The notes under the pieces: generated by a model | What the model was told of the DNA's origin: nothing | The model's input: only the letters and a program-made list of their open reading frames with translations | The model's database searches: none | Assembly (NCBI RefSeq): GCF_016107655.1 | Contig: NZ_JABASX010000002.1 | Coordinates: 124,001 to 188,000, forward strand | DNA from: Brevibacterium antiquum | GTDB lineage: Bacteria; Actinomycetota; Actinomycetes; Actinomycetales; Brevibacteriaceae | Reading direction: 5' to 3' | DNA length: 64,000 nt | Position numbers and translations under genes: made by a program | Shown: positions 51,915 through 60,352 of the stretch, piece by piece | Numbering within the stretch: position 1 is the stretch's first letter | Layout of the letters: the number at the start of each line of letters is the position of its first letter

Positions 51915-53038
51915 ACGGATATCACTTCGTCAAGAGGGTGCTTGATGTTCTCGCCGCTCTGGTCTTTCTGATCGTGCTCTCGCCGGTTCTCATCGTCGTC
52001 TGCCTCCTGATTCTCCTCTTTCTCGGAGCGCCGATCTTCTTCCACCAGGAGAGAGTGACAAAAGGCGAAAGGGTCTTCCAGCTGTGGAAATTCCGCAGTA
52101 TGCGCAACCCTGATCCCGAGCGGGGACTCGTCTCCGATAGTCAGAGGATGACACGCTTCGGTCGATTGCTGCGGTCGAGCAGCTTGGATGAATTGCCGAG
52201 TCTGTGGAACGTGCTGCGCGGAGACATGAGTCTGATCGGCCCGCGGCCATTGCCCACCCGCTATCTGCCCCACTACTCGGACCAGCAGCGTCGTCGGCAC
52301 CAAGTGCGTGGAGGGCTGAGCGGACTGGCGCAGATCAGCGGACGCAATCGTGTGCGCTGGGACGACAGATTCGATCTTGACGTCGAATACGTGGATACGG
52401 TGAGTTTCGGCCTCGATCTGCGCATACTCATGAGCACAATCAGAATCGTGCTCCGTGCGGATGGAATCAGTCAGGACGGCGAGGTGACAGCGGAGAACTT
52501 CGGCGGCACATTGAAATCCGAGCTGTTGGTGTTTGATCAGCGAAATCGGGCAGAGACCATCACGACATGGTCGGTGAGCAGCTCCGACGGTCACGAGATC
52601 GGATACTGCGAAATTACGGTCATGAGCGAGCACGCTCTCCTGATCCGATTCGATGACTGCACGGAATCAGATCCGGCCATCGAGATTCGACGAGAGGTCG
52701 TCAGACTGCTGACGAACCGTACGCGGGCGACCGAGGCCGAATTCGCCGTCTGCGTGGTGCGCGCCGACAGTGTGGACCGTTCGGTGCTGACCGAAGCCGG
52801 ATTCAAAGAAATCGCCGACCCGGGGGAACAGCTGAAATTCGGACACCTTGCTTCAGCCGACCGGATTCTTGCCGTCTGCAGGCTGTGGCCGGACGAGTCG
52901 GCCGATGCCGGTGCTGATGCGCATGCCGATACCGACGCCGGTCGGAGCCGACTCATTTCGTATGGTCGGGTGCCGGACGAGGCAGGTCGAGGCGAATCGG
53001 CAATGCGGAGGCTGCCGAAGGCGGACGCAAGCCAATGA
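51911..53038 (+). CDS. PglC-type sugar transferase with C-terminal extension
   Basis: A 375-aa enzyme. Residues 1-200 are a complete bacterial sugar transferase (phosphoglycosyl transferase): a hydrophobic re-entrant N-terminal helix, LWKFRSM, LRRSSLDELPSLWNVL-type catalytic Asp-Glu region, GDMSLIGPRPL and VRGGLSGLAQI. It starts the lipid-linked repeat by moving a sugar phosphate to undecaprenyl phosphate. Residues about 205-330 are extra, with helix-strand patterns and VLTEAGFKEI resembling a GNAT acetyltransferase end, but degenerate. An Asp/Ala-rich tail follows. GGGGAGC precedes the ATG, which overlaps the small ORF stop. Confidence 0.85.
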   Translation: MNGYHFVKRVLDVLAALVFLIVLSPVLIVVCLLILLFLGAPIFFHQERVTKGERVFQLWKFRSMRNPDPERGLVSDSQRMTRFGRLLRSSSLDELPSLWNVLRGDMSLIGPRPLPTRYLPHYSDQQRRRHQVRGGLSGLAQISGRNRVRWDDRFDLDVEYVDTVSFGLDLRILMSTIRIVLRADGISQDGEVTAENFGGTLKSELLVFDQRNRAETITTWSVSSSDGHEIGYCEITVMSEHALLIRFDDCTESDPAIEIRREVVRLLTNRTRATEAEFAVCVVRADSVDRSVLTEAGFKEIADPGEQLKFGHLASADRILAVCRLWPDESADAGADAHADTDAGRSRLISYGRVPDEAGRGESAMRRLPKADASQ

Positions 53039-53658
53039 CGAACGCAGCTGTGAACGGAGACTGGGCAGTGATGCCCACAGGATTTCGGATACTCGTCGTG
53101 GGGCTGAGCAATATCTGCCGTTCCCCATTGGCAGCACGGATGCTGCAGCACGAGCTCGACACCGAGGCGCCAGGTGAGTTCACCGTGCGCAGCGCGGGAA
53201 CCCAGGTCACGCCTGGGCATCCAGCTGCGGTGGAAGTCTTGAGATTGGCATCGCGCCGCGGAATTCGTCTGCACGGATTCGTCGTCAGCCAGCTTGATGA
53301 GGCGATGATCTCTGAAGCCGATCTCATCCTGGTCATGGACAGAGCACTCAGACGGCAGGTCGTGAAGGTGAGTCCGCGGGCACTGCGGACCACGTTCACC
53401 CTGCGCGAGTTCGCGCGCATCCTTCCCACCGTGCGTCCCGAGCAGCTGGCAACGCCGACAGGGAGGTGGCAGTCCCTCGTCGCTCTTGCGCCCCGATATC
53501 GAACTCCTCCACCAGGGGGCGCAGCCGATGATGATGTCATCGATCCGCACGATCGCCCGACACGGGCATACGAGCGGATGAACACCCAGATCGTCTCCGC
53601 GATCGATGTGATTCGCGAATGGGAAGTGCGGGGATGTGCCCCCGACAGCAGGCAATGA
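53035..53658 (+). CDS. Low-molecular-weight phosphotyrosine phosphatase homologue, Cys-less
   Basis: A 207-aa member of the LMW-PTP family. The P-loop, normally CxxxxxR, reads GLSNICR (residues 23-29): Gly23, codon GGG, replaces the nucleophilic Cys, although Arg29, Ser30 and the DPHD general-acid segment (about 173-176) are present. Cys28 is at the wrong position. The protein may bind phosphotyrosine without hydrolysis. The ATG overlaps the sugar-transferase stop by 4 nt. The C-terminal 60 residues are longer than in classical LMW-PTPs. A later paralogue (55480) keeps the Cys. Confidence 0.85.
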   Translation: MTNAAVNGDWAVMPTGFRILVVGLSNICRSPLAARMLQHELDTEAPGEFTVRSAGTQVTPGHPAAVEVLRLASRRGIRLHGFVVSQLDEAMISEADLILVMDRALRRQVVKVSPRALRTTFTLREFARILPTVRPEQLATPTGRWQSLVALAPRYRTPPPGGAADDDVIDPHDRPTRAYERMNTQIVSAIDVIREWEVRGCAPDSRQ

Positions 53659-53836
53659 GAATGCGGCTCTGGTCGAAATCCCCAGGGGTGAGTCAGTGGG
53701 TGACGAACGCCTCCGCAGGGCCGTTGCGGGACGCCGCAAGCTCGGTGACGCGACCGACCGTTCTGCCGTCGCCGACAGTACAGTTGGGGCCAAACATCAT
53801 CGCAGCAGTTTCCCTTCAGACTGGATTGGACCCGAG

Positions 53837-55483
53837 ATGACCATCATCGATTTTCTGCGGATTGTGCGGAAGAACATCGTCCTGCTGATCGTGATGATTG
53901 CAGCAGGCGGTCTTGGCGGTGTCGGTGTCTACCTCCTGCTCCCCGACGAGTACACCTCGCAGACCGAGCTGTTTGTGTCCACGGTCGAGGCCTCGAACCC
54001 AGACCAGAAGCAGATCGCCTCTGCATTCGTCCAGGAACGGCTGCGAACCTATGTTGATCTCGCCGACTCCCGGCTTGTGCTTGAGCCCGTGATCCGCGAT
54101 CTGGACTTGAAGATCAGTCCCGAGAAGTTGGCGGAGTACGTCACGGCCTCATCCGACCACGGGACCGTGCTGCTCACAGTCAGCGCGACAGCCACGACAC
54201 CGGGAGGAGCCGCTCGAGTGTCGGAGGCGGTGGCAGACAGCCTCACCACGACGATCACCGACCTCGAATCCCGTCATGGCAAAGCACAATCGGGTATCCG
54301 GTTGGCTGTGGCCAACGATGCGAGCGTCCCTTCGTCAGCGAGCGGTCCGGCCCGGTGGCTCTGCGCAGCAATCGGAATCCTCCTGGGGGCGGCACTCGGC
54401 ATCGCTATTGCGCTGTTCCGCTCCGCAGTGGACTCCAAGATCCGCGATATCACAGGTGTTCGCGAGGTGACCGCCGCGCCGATCCTCGCCTCGGTGCCAG
54501 TGCACAACGAGTCCTCAGCGCATCCGGAGCCGACAGCGATCCATCAGGATTCTCCCTATGCCGAGGCCATTCGTCGCCTGCGAGCCAACTTGCGTTTCGC
54601 TCGAGTCGAAGACTCGAACAACGTCATCGAGGTCACCTCATCGGTGCCCTCCGAAGGGAAGACATCAACCAGTGTGAATCTGGCGATATCGCTGGCACAG
54701 TCCGGGCAGAGAGTGGTTCTCGTTGATGTCGACCTGCGCCAGCCCGCCGTTGCGGACAGGCTCGGTCTTGAGAACTCGGCAGGGCTGACTACTGCACTGC
54801 TGGGAACCGCAGATGTTCACGATCTGCTGCAGCCGTGGGGACAGGACGAGCTGTACGTGCTGACCGCCGGCGACAAGGTGTCCAATCCGGTGGAACTCAT
54901 TGACTCGCGGTCGATGTCCAAACTGATGACGGTCCTGCGCAATGATTTCGACACTGTCATCCTCGACTGTCCGCCGGTGCTTCCTGTTGCAGACGGGCTG
55001 ATTTTGGCCAAGATGGCCGGTCGGATCATCCACGTCATCGCGGTGAATGAGACCTCACGCAACGAGCTGGAGGAAGCGCTGAACGATCTGTCCGTGGTCG
55101 AAACTCCGCTCAGCCTCGTCGTCAACAAAGTCCCGCTGGGACATTCCGACCTGACCGGATATACGAAGACCTATTCGGCGCGCCAGTCGGCTGCCGGCCT
55201 GTCACCCGCTTCCGGTCACGGCACGACGCGCGGTGGAGAAGAGCCAGCCCGCACCGAAGGCATGGAGCCGGTCGGATGGCTGCAGGGGGAGCTCGGCGCC
55301 GAGCAGTCCGCGCGCACACCTCGAGTCTGGCCCGGAAGCCGGACTCGGCGAAGAGCACAGCGCACCGGGGGATCCGGACGCCTCACCGCACGCTCCGATC
55401 GACCGGCTGGAGAATTGGATCAGGCGGCAGGAGCCGATGACACCAAGAGAATCAGGGCCGGAGAGCGGACTGCGGAGCAGTGA
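53837..55483 (+). CDS. Wzz/BY-kinase (polysaccharide tyrosine autokinase), copy 1
   Basis: A 548-aa fused chain-length regulator and bacterial tyrosine kinase. N-terminal Wzz domain (TM about 11-35 and 180-203, with extracytoplasmic part between). The kinase domain has Walker A SVPSEGKTSTS, Walker A' VVLVDVDLRQP and Walker B VILDCPPVLPVADG. The last 100 residues are Arg/Gly-rich with few Tyr. A start at 53837 begins at the membrane region; an upstream GTG at 53636 would add 67 charged residues and overlap the previous gene. It overlaps the next gene by 4 nt. The 178 bp before it show no clear ribosome-binding site. Confidence 0.83.
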   Translation: MTIIDFLRIVRKNIVLLIVMIAAGGLGGVGVYLLLPDEYTSQTELFVSTVEASNPDQKQIASAFVQERLRTYVDLADSRLVLEPVIRDLDLKISPEKLAEYVTASSDHGTVLLTVSATATTPGGAARVSEAVADSLTTTITDLESRHGKAQSGIRLAVANDASVPSSASGPARWLCAAIGILLGAALGIAIALFRSAVDSKIRDITGVREVTAAPILASVPVHNESSAHPEPTAIHQDSPYAEAIRRLRANLRFARVEDSNNVIEVTSSVPSEGKTSTSVNLAISLAQSGQRVVLVDVDLRQPAVADRLGLENSAGLTTALLGTADVHDLLQPWGQDELYVLTAGDKVSNPVELIDSRSMSKLMTVLRNDFDTVILDCPPVLPVADGLILAKMAGRIIHVIAVNETSRNELEEALNDLSVVETPLSLVVNKVPLGHSDLTGYTKTYSARQSAAGLSPASGHGTTRGGEEPARTEGMEPVGWLQGELGAEQSARTPRVWPGSRTRRRAQRTGGSGRLTARSDRPAGELDQAAGADDTKRIRAGERTAEQ

Positions 55484-56169
55484 CGACCAGGAGTGAGCCG
55501 CCGACCTACCCACCGACCCACCTGCCGACCGACTCGCCGACTGACCCACTGACAGGCCCGACCGCCTGGTCCGCCGAGGCTGGCCGTTGCGACCGTTTCA
55601 GAATCCTCGTCGTCTGCACCGGAAATCTCTTTCGTTCGCCGCTGGCCGCTGGACTTCTCCAACAGGGACTCGACGAAGTCGCCCCCGGACGGTTCGCCCT
55701 CGACAGCGCGGGCACCGAGGGAGTGGCCGGGGTCGGTGTGACCGATGATGTGCAGTCCCTGGCGGCAGACTGGGGATTCGACCTCAGCGAGTTTCGCGCC
55801 AAACGTCTGCACTCTGCTCAAGTCACGAACGCGGATCTGGTGATCGGCATGGAGCGGTGGCACCGGAGCCAAGTGGTGACTCTTGAGCCGCGCGCGCTCA
55901 GACGAACCTTCACACTGCGGGAATTCGCTCGCATCATTCATTCCCTCTCGACGAGCGAAGATCTGGCGACTCGGCAGCGCTGGGAGAACCTGGTCGCTCT
56001 GGCACAGCGTTCCCGCACGCCGGCTCCCGGTGGACCGGACTTCGACGATGTGGTCGATCCGCACGATGATTGGGACCTACTCAGCCCGGTGATGACCGAC
56101 CAGATGCTCCCAGGCGTGTACGAGATGGTCGACTGGGAGTACAGGAACAGCAGCCTCGGCGAAGCCTGA
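55480..56169 (+). CDS. Low-molecular-weight phosphotyrosine phosphatase, catalytic
   Basis: A 229-aa LMW-PTP with an intact P-loop VVCTGNLFRSP (Cys46, Arg52) and a DPHD general acid near residue 190. It likely dephosphorylates the BY-kinases of the locus. The first 30 residues are a Pro/Thr-rich repeat-like stretch (PPTYPPTHLPTDSPT) absent from the paralogue at 53035. GTG at 55480 overlaps the kinase stop. Its counterpart without Cys precedes kinase copy 1. Confidence 0.88.
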   Translation: MTTRSEPPTYPPTHLPTDSPTDPLTGPTAWSAEAGRCDRFRILVVCTGNLFRSPLAAGLLQQGLDEVAPGRFALDSAGTEGVAGVGVTDDVQSLAADWGFDLSEFRAKRLHSAQVTNADLVIGMERWHRSQVVTLEPRALRRTFTLREFARIIHSLSTSEDLATRQRWENLVALAQRSRTPAPGGPDFDDVVDPHDDWDLLSPVMTDQMLPGVYEMVDWEYRNSSLGEA

Positions 56170-56210
56170 AGCGGCGCACGTTCTCCGAGTCTTCGGTACT
56201 GACCGTCGTG

Positions 56211-56260
56211 GACTCGATCACACCGTCTGAGACTCAATGACGTTATCTGGACTCAATCAC
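56211..56260. repeat. Three 11-bp near-repeats at the end of wzx
   Basis: GACTCGATCAC (56211), GACTCAATGAC (56231) and GACTCAATCAC (56250) are spaced 20 and 19 bp apart. They span the gap between the phosphatase and the converging flippase gene. Meaning unknown; no strong hairpin. Confidence 0.5.
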
Positions 56261-57642
56261 AGAGTGACCGGCGATGACTCATGACGGGGCCGGGAACAGT
56301 AGAACTCGCCCAGCAGCCGTGTCAGCGAGCCGACGAACACCGCGAGGCAACCTGCTTCCACGGCCGACATTCCGGCCATGCCGGCGACCCCACCGCTGGC
56401 GAGGACAGTGCCGATCGCAGCTGCGCCGACGAAGAAGGTCGCCCAATAGCGGTTGAGGACAAGCAGATTCGCCGATGCCAGATAGGTCGGCAATGTGCAG
56501 AGCGCCGCCAGGGCGAGGAAGAGCACGGCTTCTCGGGAGAGGACGAAGTCGGCGCCGTAGATGGTCGACAGCAGCCACGGTCCGATGAACAGTGCGAGCA
56601 CGACAAAGGGGACAAGGCTGGTCAGAGCGATCGCGCACAGTCGCTTCACTCTGCGTCGCAGCACAACAGGCCCGTCGCCGTCGTGGATGGTGCGGAAGGC
56701 AGGTAGGACGACCGTCTCGATCGACGCGCCCACCAGATTGGCGAAGACGACGAGGTAGGCGGCCGAAGCGTACCGTCCGACGTCGCTGGGTGATCCGAAC
56801 CAGGCGACCACGGCAAGCGGCACATAGGACAGCAGGGAATAGACACCCTGCATCAGGGACATCGGAACACCGGCCGAAATGAGTGCACGGATCTCCTCGC
56901 GTACCGAGGTCCGTGACTCTATCGCCTCAGGCATTTCGGGTGGTTTGGCCGAGGCCACCCAGATGGTGACGACCGTGCCTGCGGCAGACACCACGGCTGC
57001 CGACCAGAGTGCGGTGACGACTGAACCGGTTGTGAGGATCACCGCGGTGACTGTGATTGCGCTGACTGCGGCCACGCCGAGGAGGATGAGTCCGAAGGTG
57101 AAGAGACGCTCGGTCTTCTGCAGTCGGGCATAGAACAGATCACCGATCGAATCGCTGACCTTGATCATCAGCAGTGGACAAGCGAGAGCAGAGTGGATCT
57201 GAGCGGGCCCGTAGATGACCAGCCCGCTGATGATGAGGACGGACAGGCCGACGGTGGACAAGCGGCACCCGAGATAGATGCGCCAGCGTACAGTCTGCTG
57301 CAGGGTGACGAAGAGATTGCGCAGACCAAGCTGCGTGGCGATGAATACCGGTGTCATCATTGCGATCAGCGTGGAGTAGTGGCCGACGGCGATCGGTCCG
57401 CTCTGCTGAGCGAACAGCCACACCAGATACCACTGGGCGCCGGCAACCGCGACATTACCCAAAGTGACCAACGCAAAAGCGGATCGGGAGCTGTGCACCG
57501 GAGGTTTCCTCCTCGACTGTGGGCGCGACCTCAGGATGGCCAGGGCCGGACTCCAGTATCGTCCCCATCGACGGTTCCGTGGCCGGCTTCGCTGCCGGAT
57601 TGCGGATGCGCCACTGACATGTGCGGTATTCCGTGCATCCAT
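56257..57642 (-). CDS. Polysaccharide flippase (Wzx-like)
   Basis: A 461-aa polytopic membrane protein with about 12 hydrophobic helices, of the MOP/Wzx family that moves lipid-linked repeat units across the membrane. The first 45 residues are basic and polar. SAFALVTLGNVAVAGAQWYL begins the first helix, and GVPMSLMQGVYSLLSYVPLAVVAWFG is a family-like segment. It lies opposite to all neighbouring plus-strand EPS genes. The start at 57642 is the only one before the membrane region, but has no clear Shine-Dalgarno. Confidence 0.78.
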   Translation of the reverse strand: MDARNTAHVSGASAIRQRSRPRNRRWGRYWSPALAILRSRPQSRRKPPVHSSRSAFALVTLGNVAVAGAQWYLVWLFAQQSGPIAVGHYSTLIAMMTPVFIATQLGLRNLFVTLQQTVRWRIYLGCRLSTVGLSVLIISGLVIYGPAQIHSALACPLLMIKVSDSIGDLFYARLQKTERLFTFGLILLGVAAVSAITVTAVILTTGSVVTALWSAAVVSAAGTVVTIWVASAKPPEMPEAIESRTSVREEIRALISAGVPMSLMQGVYSLLSYVPLAVVAWFGSPSDVGRYASAAYLVVFANLVGASIETVVLPAFRTIHDGDGPVVLRRRVKRLCAIALTSLVPFVVLALFIGPWLLSTIYGADFVLSREAVLFLALAALCTLPTYLASANLLVLNRYWATFFVGAAAIGTVLASGGVAGMAGMSAVEAGCLAVFVGSLTRLLGEFYCSRPRHESSPVTL

Positions 57643-57789
57643 CGCGGTGAACCGTAGTCAGGGGCGGGAAGGGGTCCTTCCCGAAGCAAGTCTCACTAGG
57701 CTGAGAGCGCGAGTACGAGTCCCGGACATCGAGCTGAGCTGCGATGTCGTCTCATGCCGGTTCTCCGGCCCGACTGAAGCTGATCTCTG

Positions 57790-59196
57790 ATGAAACTCCA
57801 GCAATTTCTCCACCTCCTCCGCCGTCATATCGTGCTGCTCATCCTCACCGTCCTACTCGGCGGGCTGGGAGGATTCGGAGTCTCGACCCTGCTCCCGCCG
57901 ACGTATACAGCGCGTACAGAGCTGTTCGTGTCGGTGCCCACCTCAGGAGATCCCTATGAGATGCGCATGGCTTCGGATTTCATCAAGGAGCGCATCCAGA
58001 CCTATGTGGGCATGGTCAGCAGCGAATCCGTCCTCGAACCAGTGGTCTCAGATCTGAGACTCGACACCACTCCAGAAGCGCTGGCTGGCCAGGTCGAAGC
58101 ATTCAGCGACCCCGAGACGGTGCTCATCACCGTTCAGGCTCGGGCCGAGGACGCGGACGGCGCGGCTCGGCTGTCGACGGCAGCGGCTCGCAGCCTGACG
58201 GAGAGGATCGAAATGCTCGAGAACCCGGGAAAGACCGATACAGCGTCCATCGACCTCATCGAGGCGAATGCGGCGGTGGTGCCGGAAGCTTCAGACGGCC
58301 TGCCGACCTGGGTCTTCGCGCCCATCGGTGCACTGCTCGGTCTGGCGGCAGGCATCGCCATCGCGATTGTGCGTGGAACCTTCGACAACGTAGTCCGGAC
58401 GAAGGACGACCTGGCGGCCATCACCTCGGCGCCGTTGATGGCGTCGGTCCCGGAAGACCGCGCCATCGTTCACGAGTCTGCCAAGGGCGGACCCGCGATC
58501 TCAGGAGTTCGCGGCGAGTCGATTCTTCGTCTGCGAACCAACCTCCGCTTCGCCCACGTCGACGAAGAGAGCACCGTCCTGCTCATGACCTCAGCCCAGG
58601 CAGGGGAGGGCAAAACCACGCTCAGCCTCGATCTGGCCATCGCGAGCGCCCGAGCGGGGCAGCGTGTCGTCCTCGTCGATGCCGACCTGCGACGACCGAG
58701 TGTCGCCTCACGTCTGGGGTTGGAGAATGCGGCCGGCCTCACGACCGCCCTGGTCGGAGGCCTCGACTTGAGTGAGCTGCTGCAGACCTGGGGTGATCAC
58801 GACCTCAGTGTGCTCACGGCCGGAGAGATTCCGCCCAACCCCTCGGAGCTGCTCGAGACCCGTGCAATGGCAGAACTGGTGTCCGAACTGGCAGGCAGGT
58901 TCGACCTCGTCATTCTCGACAGCCCACCATTGTTGCCTGTGGCAGACGGACTCGTCCTCTCCCGACTGGCCAGCAGGACCCTCCTTGTCGCGGGCGCCGG
59001 ACGGGTGAAGTCCCGCGCCGTCGCAGAATCCGTCAGGGCTCTGGACGAACTGGGAGCTCCGATCGGTCTCGTGCTCAACAGGTCCGAACTGTCCGCGGCG
59101 GAGGCCGACCGAAACCGAACCTACGGAATTCAGTCCGAGCCCCCGATCGCTGCTCTGCCGCTGATGGTCAACGACGGTGGCACGAACCGATCATGA
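57790..59196 (+). CDS. Wzz/BY-kinase, copy 2
   Basis: A 468-aa paralogue of 53837-55483. Wzz part with TM at about 14-33 and about 178-200. Kinase part with Walker A SAQAGEGKTTLS, Walker A' VVLVDADLRRPSV and Walker B VILDSPPLLPVADG. The C-terminus is short, with a single Tyr near NRTYGIQ and no Tyr cluster, so autophosphorylation targets are unclear. No clear ribosome-binding site precedes ATG 57790. It overlaps the polymerase gene by 4 nt. It has lost the long Arg-rich tail of copy 1. Confidence 0.86.
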   Translation: MKLQQFLHLLRRHIVLLILTVLLGGLGGFGVSTLLPPTYTARTELFVSVPTSGDPYEMRMASDFIKERIQTYVGMVSSESVLEPVVSDLRLDTTPEALAGQVEAFSDPETVLITVQARAEDADGAARLSTAAARSLTERIEMLENPGKTDTASIDLIEANAAVVPEASDGLPTWVFAPIGALLGLAAGIAIAIVRGTFDNVVRTKDDLAAITSAPLMASVPEDRAIVHESAKGGPAISGVRGESILRLRTNLRFAHVDEESTVLLMTSAQAGEGKTTLSLDLAIASARAGQRVVLVDADLRRPSVASRLGLENAAGLTTALVGGLDLSELLQTWGDHDLSVLTAGEIPPNPSELLETRAMAELVSELAGRFDLVILDSPPLLPVADGLVLSRLASRTLLVAGAGRVKSRAVAESVRALDELGAPIGLVLNRSELSAAEADRNRTYGIQSEPPIAALPLMVNDGGTNRS

Positions 59197-60287
59197 TGGC
59201 CATCTGGTTCGGGGTGACGACTGTCTGGGTTCTCATGCTCGTTCTGAGCTGGAGAGTCCCGCAGCTGCGGCATTGGAGCAATGCTCTGCTTCCGCTGATT
59301 TCGCTGATCCTGATCAACGCCATCGTCGCAGCCTTGGGCAACTACGACATCTCCGACAAGGCGATCTATTCCACGGAATTCCAGATCCTCAGCTTCGCGC
59401 CCACCGGCGAGGTCTTCTACACCTACGACAGTGAAGGTCGCGAACCTGCCTTCCTCCTGCTGGGCTGGTTCATCGGTCTCTTCACTCATGACCCGCAGGT
59501 CTACTTCTTCGTCATTGCCCTGCTCGGCTCGATCATGCTCGCCCTCGCCCTGCTCTGGCTGCTGCGGTCGGTATGGCAGGTGACCATCGTCTACTACATC
59601 ACCTTCTGCTTCGGCTTCTTCACCGGGTATTCGAGCTATCTGCTGCGTCAGGGACTGTCTCTGCTGTTCATTCTGCTCGCTCTGGTCTCGATCTGCCGGC
59701 AGGCCCGCCTGTGGCAGACGCTCGTGTGGCTGGCCGTTGCGTCTCTCTTCCACTGGTCGGCGATTCCTGCGGCGCTGCTGCTGCTGGGCATCCGCTTTCT
59801 TCCGAAGTCCTCCACCAATTTCCTCGTGGGGGTGTGGGTGGTGTTCTCTCTGCTGTTCCTCACGGGACTCAACGCGAGCCTTTTGGCGCCGTTCGCCTCC
59901 GGATCGGAGGCACTCGAAACCTACACCGATCCTGAGAACGCCGATCTGTACACCGGCGGGACGAACAGACCGGACTTCTGGATTCTCGGCCTCTGCGTCC
60001 TGGTGATGGGCTATATCGTTCTGAGGACGATCGATGGTCTGCCGGATTGGTACCGACACTTGTTCCACGCCTTCGTCATCCTCAATACGTACTACCTGGC
60101 ATTGGGGTTCGTCTACTACAGCGACAGGGTCGCAGCTTATTCCTGGTCGATCGTGCCGCTGATCGTGACTGTCCCGGTGCTCTGTCTGAAAGGGTGGAGA
60201 CAGGGACTGGGAAGTGTCGGTCTCATGGTCGCTTTCCTCGGCTGGAGTCAGTACATCGGTGCGATGGACAATCTGCTCAACACCTGA
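59193..60287 (+). CDS. EpsG-family polysaccharide polymerase (Wzy-like)
   Basis: A 364-aa membrane protein with about 10 helices. NYDISDKAIYSTEFQ, the large periplasmic-like loop and SYLLRQGLSLLFILLALV with a following LFHWSAIPAALL segment match the EpsG/Wzy group that polymerises repeat units. The ATG overlaps the kinase stop (ATGA). It is convergent with the following glycosyltransferase gene; only a weak GATGC-GGC-GCATC hairpin (near 60326) lies between. Confidence 0.82.
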   Translation: MMAIWFGVTTVWVLMLVLSWRVPQLRHWSNALLPLISLILINAIVAALGNYDISDKAIYSTEFQILSFAPTGEVFYTYDSEGREPAFLLLGWFIGLFTHDPQVYFFVIALLGSIMLALALLWLLRSVWQVTIVYYITFCFGFFTGYSSYLLRQGLSLLFILLALVSICRQARLWQTLVWLAVASLFHWSAIPAALLLLGIRFLPKSSTNFLVGVWVVFSLLFLTGLNASLLAPFASGSEALETYTDPENADLYTGGTNRPDFWILGLCVLVMGYIVLRTIDGLPDWYRHLFHAFVILNTYYLALGFVYYSDRVAAYSWSIVPLIVTVPVLCLKGWRQGLGSVGLMVAFLGWSQYIGAMDNLLNT

Positions 60288-60352
60288 TGGCGGGCAGGCT
60301 GCTCAGCCCCTGAAACCTGTGTCGATGCGGCGCATCGCCGGCGCGTGTCGCT

